From NCBI GenBank assembly GCA_002069025.1, contig MWBK01000248.1, positions 1-11,001 on the forward strand: a stretch of 11,001 nucleotides of DNA, in the 5' to 3' direction. The notes below the pieces were generated by a model. It was not told where the DNA came from, searched no databases, and saw nothing but the letters and a program-made list of their open reading frames with translations. Positions 1-5,363 of this stretch are shown here, piece after piece (position 1 is the stretch's first letter; each line of letters begins with the position of its first letter). This stretch comes from Bacteroidetes bacterium ADurb.Bin302 (GTDB lineage: Bacteria > Bacteroidota > Bacteroidia > Bacteroidales > Paludibacteraceae). A program made the translations under genes and the position numbers.

Positions 1-51
1 AACGTGTAATGTGTATAATCCAATGTTGAAATGATCAATAATGCGTTGTAG

Positions 52-71
52 GGGCATGCCATGGCATGCCC
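52..71. repeat. 20-bp perfect palindrome in repeat copy A
   Basis: GGGCATGCCA is followed directly by its reverse complement TGGCATGCCC, so the DNA could extrude a cruciform or its RNA form a hairpin. The same GGGGC bases can instead pair with GCCCC at 126-130, so two folds compete. The counterpart in copy B is at 1519-1538. Confidence 0.85.
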
Positions 72-172
72 TTCACATTCGAAATGCAATTAATATAAAT
101 CCAATGTTGAAATGATCAATAATTCGCCCCTACACACTACACATTACACATTACACGATTACACATTCCACG

Positions 173-207
173 CCCCTAACCCTTAACCCCTAACCCCTCA
201 CCCTTCA
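173..207. repeat. Heptanucleotide tandem tract (CCCCTAA-like, five units)
   Basis: The five consecutive 7-bp units are CCCCTAA, CCCTTAA, CCCCTAA, CCCCTCA and CCCTTCA. A shorter version follows copy B at 1729-1750 (CCCCTTAA, CCCCTCA, CCCCTCA). The tract resembles heptamer short-sequence repeats known from other bacterial genomes, such as cyanobacterial STRR sequences. Nothing suggests a telomere. Confidence 0.8.
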
Positions 208-228
208 CCTAAACACCAAATATTAATT

Positions 229-277
229 ATATCACATTTTTGGCAATATATATTGTTTATTGCCATATTTGTGATAT
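229..277. promoter_or_regulatory. Nested inverted repeat, probable AbiEi operator
   Basis: Two 20-bp arms (229-248 and 258-277) are separated by 9 bp and match at 17 of 20 pairs. The outer 8 bp (ATATCACA / TGTGATAT) and inner 8 bp (TGGCAATA / TATTGCCA) are perfect; the four bases between them hold the mismatches. The dyad covers the proposed promoter of the antitoxin gene and ends 21 bp before its start codon. Characterised AbiEi antitoxins bind inverted repeats in their own promoter and repress it, so this is the expected operator. Binding itself is inferred. Confidence 0.7.
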
Positions 278-282
278 ATTTG
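253..282 (+). promoter_or_regulatory. Probable Bacteroidota-type promoter of abiEi
   Basis: TATATTTG at 275-282 fits the TAnnTTTG -7 consensus of Bacteroidota. A TTG at 253-255, 19 bp upstream, fits the -33 box. Transcription would start roughly 10 bp before the ATG at 299. Both boxes lie in or touch the large dyad, which supports autorepression. Confidence 0.5.
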
Positions 283-298
283 CATCAAATTATGTTAT

Positions 299-1021
299 AT
301 GGTTACAACAAGCGACATATTAAATTTAGCATTCACGCATAAAGAGTTTACGCGCAGGGACTTAATAGCTAATTTTAAGAGTGAATTTCATATTGCTTAT
401 TCTGGAATTTTTTCTGAACAATTGAATCGTCTTTTAAAATCAGGACGACTGGTTCGTGTTGAAAGAGGTGTTTACAAATTATCGGATGATGCTCGTAAGG
501 AATTTTCCGTTGTATTTTCAGAAGAGATTAAACAAATAAATCAGCAAATAAAAAAACGCTTTCCTTTTGTTGATTATTGCATATGGTCTACTTCGACCTT
601 GATGCCATACATGCACCACATCCCAAACCTGAATCTTATGTTTGTTGATGTAGAGCGCGAAGTAGCTGAATCTGTTTTTAATCTTTTAAATTCAGATGGT
701 AATAAAAGAGTTTTTTTGCAGCCTTCACTCATCGAAATAGAAAGATACATAGGCACAAATGATGCAATTATAATTCGTCCTTTAATATCTGAATCGCCAT
801 TGCAATTGGTAGAGGGCATTAACACCCCGACAATAGAAAAAGTGCTGGTTGATATAATTGGAGATGTAGAATTTTCATTTTTACAGGGTTCTGAAATAGA
901 CTATGTATATACATCAATTTTTGAAAGACATAATGTAAATAAAAACAAGCTCTTACGATACGCTGCTCGCAGGGGTCGAAAGAAAGAAGTTGAAAAACTA
1001 TTAAACGCCAATAAATTATGA
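299..1021 (+). CDS. AbiEi-like type IV antitoxin / winged-helix transcriptional regulator
   Basis: The 240-residue protein probably neutralises a nucleotidyltransferase toxin and represses its own operon. Residues 1-62 look like a winged helix-turn-helix: DILNLAF, then FTRRDLIANF, then a recognition-type helix SEQLNRLLKSGRL, then the wing strand LVRVERGVYKL. This is the arrangement seen in AbiEi-type regulators. The rest (about 70-240) is the mixed alpha/beta C-terminal part expected to do the antitoxin work, ending in a basic tail (ARRGRKKEVEKLL). I think it belongs to the DUF6577-like group common in Bacteroidota, but that is from memory. Its stop overlaps the toxin start as ATGA, typical of abiE pairs. 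The start at 299 follows a promoter and dyad; no clear ribosome-binding site is visible. The frame is intact, unlike its partner, so it may now act as an orphan regulator. Confidence 0.75.
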   Translation: MVTTSDILNLAFTHKEFTRRDLIANFKSEFHIAYSGIFSEQLNRLLKSGRLVRVERGVYKLSDDARKEFSVVFSEEIKQINQQIKKRFPFVDYCIWSTSTLMPYMHHIPNLNLMFVDVEREVAESVFNLLNSDGNKRVFLQPSLIEIERYIGTNDAIIIRPLISESPLQLVEGINTPTIEKVLVDIIGDVEFSFLQGSEIDYVYTSIFERHNVNKNKLLRYAARRGRKKEVEKLLNANKL

Positions 1022-1386
1022 TTCACCCCGATAGCAGAACCATTGAATGGATGCAGAAAGTAGCTGCTGAAAACAAGTTTCATGATATAGCGCTTATTGA
1101 GAAATCGATAAGAGCGTTTTCGTTAATCGAATCCTTGGCCTTATCGGGTTGTCCTTTTGTGTTTAAAGGTGGCACAGCATTAATGCTTCACATGGATAGT
1201 GCAAAGCGACTTTCCATTGACATTGATATTATTTGCCCTCCCGGCACAAAAATTGAAGAATTTGTCAATAAATATGCTCAGGAATACGGCTTTGGCGATG
1301 TAAAATTAGTGGAGCGGGTAACTGCACACGATATTCCGAAAACGCATGCTAAATTCTTTTATCAGGTAACTTACGTTACCAACTAG
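1018..1386 (+). pseudogene. Truncated AbiEii-like nucleotidyltransferase toxin
   Basis: Only 122 residues remain of a family that usually runs well over 200. The N-terminal nucleotidyltransferase core is clear: FKGGTALMLHMDSAKRLSID contains the GG[T/S] motif (51-53), followed by R64 and the metal-binding D68-x-D70. The text reads normally through HAKFFYQVTYVTN and then meets TAG, exactly where the family would continue into the central sheet with its next acidic and lysine motifs. Those are absent downstream in all frames, replaced by repeat DNA. A short dyad GGTAAC-TTAC-GTTACC lies at 1365-1380, just before the break. The gene is translationally coupled to the antitoxin (ATGA). With half the catalytic domain missing, it is probably an inactive remnant. 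A short protein with a new role is possible but unsupported. Confidence 0.8.
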
Positions 1387-1406
1387 AAAGGCTGTGATAT
1401 ATAAAT

Positions 1407-1425
1407 ATTATTCATCCTCGCTGTG
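1407..1425. repeat. Duplicated 3' end of the TRIC-channel gene
   Basis: This 19-bp stretch repeats 1757-1775, the stop codon and last codons of the neighbouring TRIC gene, with one mismatch (A1414 versus G1764). Positions 222-230 carry the nine bases that precede it at the TRIC copy. The sequence ATTAT appears on both sides of the abiE segment (226-230 and 1407-1411), like a target-site duplication. Confidence 0.7.
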
Positions 1426-1445
1426 TAATCGTGTAATGTGTAACT

Positions 1446-1477
1446 GTTTAATCGATTAATTGTTTAATCGTTTAATC
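1446..1477. repeat. Octamer tandem tract (GTTTAATC-like, four units)
   Basis: The units are GTTTAATC, GATTAATT, GTTTAATC and GTTTAATC. The tract is present in copy B only, sitting between its left inverted end and the block shared with copy A, so it looks like a local expansion. Confidence 0.7.
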
Positions 1478-1518
1478 GTGTATAATCCAATGTTGAAATG
1501 ATTAATAATGCGTCGTAG

Positions 1519-1538
1519 GGGCATGCCATGGCGTGCCC
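1519..1538. repeat. 20-bp palindrome in repeat copy B, one G:T wobble
   Basis: GGGCATGCCA is followed by TGGCGTGCCC. The only change from copy A (A to G at 1533) lies opposite T1524, so a top-strand RNA hairpin would keep a G:U pair. Confidence 0.8.
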
Positions 1539-1638
1539 TTCACATTCACAATGCAATTAATATAAATCCAATGTTGAAATGATCAATAATGCCCCTACAA
1601 AATAACACAACGAAACATAATCACAATGCGAATCCCAC

Positions 1639-1657
1639 GGGCGAATGCAATTCGCCC
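1639..1657. repeat. Hairpin GGGCGAAT-GCA-ATTCGCCC
   Basis: Perfect 8-bp arms (1639-1646, 1650-1657) surround a 3-base loop. It is followed by CTAC, so the right arm again ends in GCCCCTAC, the motif that also closes the shared block at 1591-1598. This is a second palindrome type of the same GTAGGGGC/GCCCCTAC family. Confidence 0.75.
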
Positions 1658-1660
1658 CTA

Positions 1661-1709
1661 CACATTACACATTACACATTACACATTACACATTACACAT
1701 TACACATTA
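1661..1709. repeat. Heptanucleotide tandem tract, seven perfect CACATTA units
   Basis: Seven identical 7-bp units run without a break, followed by degenerate units (CACGATTA, CACACTA). Copy A has about two units in the corresponding place (142-153). The last units form part of the right 22-bp inverted end. Unit number differs between the copies, which suggests slippage or recombination. Confidence 0.85.
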
Positions 1710-1757
1710 CACGATTACACACTACACGCCCCTTAACCCCTCACCCCTCACCATTAA

Positions 1758-2378
1758 TTATTCGTCCTCGCTGTGGAGTACCGGTAGTGTGATGTGAAAT
1801 TTAACAGCTAGAACACGTGTTGCTATTACAGCAACTGCCGATAAAACTTCTGTCAGTATAATGTTGCAGTTAAATTTGTAGCATATAAAGTATACGACTC
1901 CACCGGCGACACATGCCATGGCATAAATATCTTTTCTAAAAATAAGAGGAACTTCATTAATTAAAATATCACGAATGATGCCTCCTACAGCACCTGTCAT
2001 TATACCCATAATAATTGCAATCCAAAAATGGAAGCCTGAGGCGAGAGTACGTTCAATACCTACTACTGTAAAAAGTGCGAGACCAATTGTATCAAAGGTA
2101 AATATGGTGTATTCAAGTTTTACTATCTGCTTTCTAAATAATATCACAAATAATAGTGCAAATGCAGTGATAAATACATACGATGGATTTTGCATCCAAA
2201 AAGGAGATACATTAAGTAAGATATCGCGAAGAGTACCACCTCCGATTGCAGTTACAAAACCGACTACATAAGCTCCAAACCAATCAAAGTTTTTTGATGA
2301 GGCCATGCGAATACCGCTTATTGCAAAAGCAAAAGTGCCTATAAAGTCTAAAATGTGTGTAAATGTTATTGGTAACAT
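1758..2378 (-). CDS. TRIC cation channel / YadS (UPF0126) family membrane protein
   Basis: The 206-residue inner-membrane protein is built of hydrophobic helices in two homologous halves. Each half carries the family signature: GGGTLRD at 46-52 and GGIIRD at 132-137. The hydrophobic segments, roughly 7-25, 33-50, 66-82, 92-108, 116-134, 150-167 and 174-192, suggest about seven passes. Prokaryotic TRIC relatives form trimeric monovalent-cation channels; the substrate here is not known, and some YadS/YicG relatives have been annotated as transporters. Length is normal. The short acidic end (HSEDE) is encoded by the sequence duplicated at 1407-1425. It is divergent from polA across 89 bp and convergent with the broken toxin gene across repeat B. 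The start at 2378 precedes the first hydrophobic helix and lies about 30 bp after a promoter-like box. Confidence 0.85.
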   Translation of the reverse strand: MLPITFTHILDFIGTFAFAISGIRMASSKNFDWFGAYVVGFVTAIGGGTLRDILLNVSPFWMQNPSYVFITAFALLFVILFRKQIVKLEYTIFTFDTIGLALFTVVGIERTLASGFHFWIAIIMGIMTGAVGGIIRDILINEVPLIFRKDIYAMACVAGGVVYFICYKFNCNIILTEVLSAVAVIATRVLAVKFHITLPVLHSEDE

Positions 2379-2408
2379 GTTGCTTTATAATGACGTATAA
2401 TTTAGCTG

Positions 2409-2416
2409 CAAAGTAA
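2409..2416 (-). promoter_or_regulatory. Possible -7 box of the TRIC gene
   Basis: On the minus strand this reads TTACTTTG, one base off TAnnTTTG, about 30 bp before the start codon. No convincing -33 box is visible. Confidence 0.3.
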
Positions 2417-2438
2417 CGTAAAATTTTAGCTTTTTTCT

Positions 2439-2446
2439 TACCTTTA
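2439..2446 (+). promoter_or_regulatory. Possible -7 box of polA
   Basis: TACCTTTA is one base off TAnnTTTG and lies 21 bp before the polA ATG. No clear -33 box is seen. It would be back to back with the TRIC promoter. Confidence 0.3.
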
Positions 2447-2467
2447 CGAAACAAAAAACATTTAAAT

Positions 2468-5302
2468 ATGAAGAAACTTTTTTTGATTGATGCTTATGCA
2501 ATTATATATCGTTCATATTATGCCTTCATAAAGACTCCCAGAATAAATTCAAAAGGCCTTAATACATCAGCCATTTATGGATTTGTGAACACCTTGGAAG
2601 AGGTCTTAAAGCGCGAGCATCCTACGCATATAGCAGTTGCTTTTGATCCTTCGGGTCCTACATTTCGCCATGAAGCCTATGAAAAATATAAAGCTCAACG
2701 TGAAGCAACTCCGGAGGATATTCGAAAAGCAGTGCCCATAATTAAAGACTTAGTTTCTGCATATCGCATACCAATTTTACAAGTTGATGGTTTTGAGGCT
2801 GATGATGTGATTGGCACAATGGCAAAGAAGGCTGAGAAGGCCGGATTTAAAACGTATATGCTAACTCCTGATAAGGATTATGCCCAATTAGTATCAGACA
2901 ATATTTTTATGTATCGTCCAAAACATAGTGGTGGATACGAAACAATGGGACCTGAAGAGGTGAAAATCAAATATGGTTTGACATCGCAAGAACAAGTAAT
3001 AGATTTGTTGGGATTAATGGGTGATAGCAGTGATAATATTCCGGGTTGTCCTGGCGTAGGAGAGAAAACTGCTGCTAAGTTGTTGCAAGAGTTTGGCAGT
3101 ATTGATAATTTGTTATCTTCAACCGATAAACTAAAAGGAGCATTGAAATTAAAGATTGAAGAGAACAAAGATCAGATTATATTTTCGCGTTTCTTGGCAA
3201 CTATTAGAAAAGATGTGCCTATTGAACTTGACGAGGAATCACTAAAAACAGAAGAACCTGATGATGCTAAACTTCAGGCAATGTTCCAAGATTTAGAGTT
3301 TAGAAGCAGGTTAACAACTGCATCGCCCGTTAATGTAATTAATAAAGTAAACAGTCCAAAACCGGCAACAGGTCCTGTACAGACTTCATTATTCGATTTG
3401 TTTGATGCACCAAATCAAGCTCCTGCTGATACTCAAAAAGAAGAGCCTACTGAATCAAGCGCAGAGAATCAGATAGAAGTAAATCAAAACTTGCATTTAT
3501 CTGATATTAACAACATCAAGCATAAATATACTCGTATTGCTGATGCTGATAGTTTAAAAAATTTTGTAGAAGAATTAAGCCATCAACCGGCATTTTGTTT
3601 TGATACGGAAACAACTGATATTGATGTTTTTGAGGCTGAACTTGTGGGCTTGTCGTTTTGTTGGAAAGCAGGAGAAGCTTATTTTATCCCGGTGGATGCA
3701 AATAATCAAAAGGAGGTCTTAGATGTATTAAGACCTATATTTGAAGATTGTTCGGTAAGCAAGATTGGTCATAATATTAAGTTTGATATGATGATTTTGG
3801 CAAGATCAGGTGTAAATGTGTGTGGAGATATTTTTGACACAATGATTGCACACTATATCTTACAACCGGAATTGCGTCACGGAATGGATTATTTGGCAGA
3901 AATATATTTACAATATCGTACCATTCATTACGATGATATAGTAGGGCCAAAAGGTAAAAATCGAATTTTTATAAGAGATGTTGATGCAAATCTTTTGTGC
4001 GATTATGCATCAGAAGATGCTGACATCACGTATCGCCTAAAAACAATTTTAGAAGAAGAATTAAAAAAGAGCAAATCAGAATCTTTGTTTTATGATATTG
4101 AAATGCCCTTGGTTCGTACTCTTACCGAAATGGAATTAGCAGGTGTAAGAATTGATTCTGAAGCACTTAAACAGTCGTCAATACAAATGACTGAAACAAT
4201 GAAGGCTTTAGAAAACGAGGTGCAAGCATTTGCAGAAGATGGTTTTAATATTAATTCTTCAAAGCAAGTGGGTGAGTTGCTTTTTGAAAAATTGAAGGTT
4301 GTAGAAAAGGCAAAAAAAACTAAAACCGGTCAATATATAACTTCAGAAGATATATTGGTGACATTGAGGTCTAAGCATCCTGTTGTATCTAAGATATTGG
4401 AATACAGAGGTTTGAAGAAGTTATTGAGTACTTATATTGATGCCTTACCATTGCTTGTAAAAAAGCAGACAGGAAAGATTCATACTTCTTATAATCAGGC
4501 TGTTACTTCTACAGGAAGATTAAGTTCAAGTAACCCTAATTTGCAAAACATTCCTGTTAGAGATGAACAAGGCAGAGAAATAAGAAAGGTTTTTATACCG
4601 GATGATGGATGCATATTCTTTTCGGCCGATTATTCTCAAATTGAATTACGTTTGATGGCACATTTGAGTGGAGATGAGAATATGATTGAGGCTTTTCGTG
4701 CAGGAGATGATATACATGCATCAACCGCAGCAAAAATATTTAAACTTGATATCAGTGAAGTTAGTTCTGACATGAGGCGTAAAGCCAAAACAGCAAACTT
4801 TGGAATTATTTATGGTATTTCGGTTTTTGGTTTATCAGAACGTTTGACTATTCCAAGAGCAGAGGCTAAACAACTTATTGATGGGTATTTTGAGACCTAT
4901 CCTCACGTAAAGTTATACATGGATGAAAGTATAGAACATGCAAGAGAATTAGGTTTTGTTGAAACAATTTTTGGACGTAAACGTTTCTTGCCTGACATAA
5001 AATCAGCTAATAGTATTGTAAGAGGATATGCAGAACGGAATGCTATTAATGCTCCGATACAGGGAAGTGCTGCAGATCTTATTAAGATTGCCATGGTGCG
5101 TATTTCAGAACGTTTTAGGAAAGAGGGTCTTCGTTCTCAAATGATTATGCAAGTGCATGATGAGTTGAACTTTAATGTATATCCTGATGAGTTGGAAAGG
5201 GTAAAATATATAGTGGTTGATTCAATGGAACATGCTGCAGAGCTATCAGTCTCTTTACGTGCTGATTGTGGAATAGGTAAAAATTGGCTGGAAGCGCACT
5301 AG
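2468..5302 (+). CDS. polA: DNA polymerase I
   Basis: This full-length enzyme of 944 residues fills gaps in repair and replaces Okazaki primers. All three activities look intact. Residues 1-290 are the 5' nuclease: D8, DGFEADDVIG (107-116), TPDKDYAQL (133-141), GDSSDNIPG (185-193). Residues about 355-535 are the 3'-5' proofreading domain with D379/E381 (DTETT), N436/D440 and Y513/D517. Residues about 540-944 are the polymerase: motif A DYSQIELR from D721, the O-helix RRKAKTANFGIIYG (770-783, with K774, F778 and Y782), and motif C QVHDEL (895-900). F778 is at the position where Phe gives strong ddNTP discrimination. The linker (about 290-350) is acidic and holds QTSLF (305-309), a good match to the sliding-clamp motif QL[SD]LF. 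The start at 2468 gives the standard N-terminus (KKLFLIDAYAIIYRSYYAF). It is monocistronic, ending in a strong terminator. Confidence 0.97.
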   Translation: MKKLFLIDAYAIIYRSYYAFIKTPRINSKGLNTSAIYGFVNTLEEVLKREHPTHIAVAFDPSGPTFRHEAYEKYKAQREATPEDIRKAVPIIKDLVSAYRIPILQVDGFEADDVIGTMAKKAEKAGFKTYMLTPDKDYAQLVSDNIFMYRPKHSGGYETMGPEEVKIKYGLTSQEQVIDLLGLMGDSSDNIPGCPGVGEKTAAKLLQEFGSIDNLLSSTDKLKGALKLKIEENKDQIIFSRFLATIRKDVPIELDEESLKTEEPDDAKLQAMFQDLEFRSRLTTASPVNVINKVNSPKPATGPVQTSLFDLFDAPNQAPADTQKEEPTESSAENQIEVNQNLHLSDINNIKHKYTRIADADSLKNFVEELSHQPAFCFDTETTDIDVFEAELVGLSFCWKAGEAYFIPVDANNQKEVLDVLRPIFEDCSVSKIGHNIKFDMMILARSGVNVCGDIFDTMIAHYILQPELRHGMDYLAEIYLQYRTIHYDDIVGPKGKNRIFIRDVDANLLCDYASEDADITYRLKTILEEELKKSKSESLFYDIEMPLVRTLTEMELAGVRIDSEALKQSSIQMTETMKALENEVQAFAEDGFNINSSKQVGELLFEKLKVVEKAKKTKTGQYITSEDILVTLRSKHPVVSKILEYRGLKKLLSTYIDALPLLVKKQTGKIHTSYNQAVTSTGRLSSSNPNLQNIPVRDEQGREIRKVFIPDDGCIFFSADYSQIELRLMAHLSGDENMIEAFRAGDDIHASTAAKIFKLDISEVSSDMRRKAKTANFGIIYGISVFGLSERLTIPRAEAKQLIDGYFETYPHVKLYMDESIEHARELGFVETIFGRKRFLPDIKSANSIVRGYAERNAINAPIQGSAADLIKIAMVRISERFRKEGLRSQMIMQVHDELNFNVYPDELERVKYIVVDSMEHAAELSVSLRADCGIGKNWLEAH

Positions 5303-5306
5303 GTAT

Positions 5307-5342
5307 AAAAAAGAATCACATAAATTTATGTGATTCTTTTTT
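5307..5342. terminator. Bidirectional intrinsic terminator between polA and the CoA-transferase gene
   Basis: A perfect 36-bp palindrome (18-bp arms, centre between 5324 and 5325) has GAATCACATAAA in the stem and A/T runs at both ends, giving a U-tract on either strand. It starts 5 bp after the polA stop and ends 21 bp before the end of the convergent gene, so it can serve both. Confidence 0.9.
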
Positions 5343-5363
5343 TTGCATCATTATAAGATCTTC

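Larger units (their letters stand above)
1..209. repeat. Complex non-coding repeat, copy A (MITE-like, left end at window edge)
   Basis: This block carries no gene. Positions 11-123 match 1478-1590 without gaps at 108 of 113 bases. Its parts are a left arm at 3-15 (CGTGTAATGTGTA) that is the exact inverse of 145-157; a 25-bp sequence present twice, at 18-42 and 99-123; a 20-bp perfect palindrome at 52-71; TGTAGGGGC at 47-55, inverted at 126-134; and a 7-bp-periodic C-rich tract at 173-207. Inverted ends, a hairpin core and a second copy nearby make a non-autonomous mobile element or REP-like family likely. No transposase is in view, so mobility is an inference. Confidence 0.75.
1422..1752. 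repeat. Complex non-coding repeat, copy B with 22-bp inverted ends (MITE-like)
   Basis: The ends at 1422-1443 and 1700-1721 are perfect 22-bp inverted repeats. Inside are an octamer tract (1446-1477), the 113-bp block shared with copy A (1478-1590, with the 25-bp sequence at 1485-1509 and 1566-1590), about 40 bp of unique sequence (1599-1638), a second hairpin (1639-1657), seven CACATTA units (1661-1709) and a short C-rich heptamer tract (1729-1750). It fills the gap between the broken toxin gene and the convergent TRIC gene. No protein is credible here: the open frame at 1589-1792 is made of the repeats. A role as terminator or recombination site is possible but unproven. Confidence 0.8.

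Noticed and set aside
173..207. CCCCTAA units read as a telomere-like or chromosome-end sequence
   Set aside because: The tract is only five imperfect units, lies between bacterial genes and continues into ordinary coding DNA; a 7-bp short-sequence repeat explains it.
1..209. A CRISPR array, because of repeated 25-bp sequences
   Set aside because: There are only two 25-bp copies per block with one spacer-sized gap, no regular array, no leader and no cas genes.
1393..1400. A third TGTGATAT, which with 229-236 could be terminal inverted repeats of the abiE segment
   Set aside because: The octamer also occurs by chance at 2141-2148, 6469-6476 and 7254-7261, so one more copy proves nothing; only the nested paired arms at 229-277 stand out.
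1589..1792. Open frame of 67 codons on the plus strand between the toxin remnant and the TRIC gene
   Set aside because: It is a translation of the CACATTA tract (repeated HITHYTL) and overlaps the end of the TRIC gene; there is no start signal or protein family.
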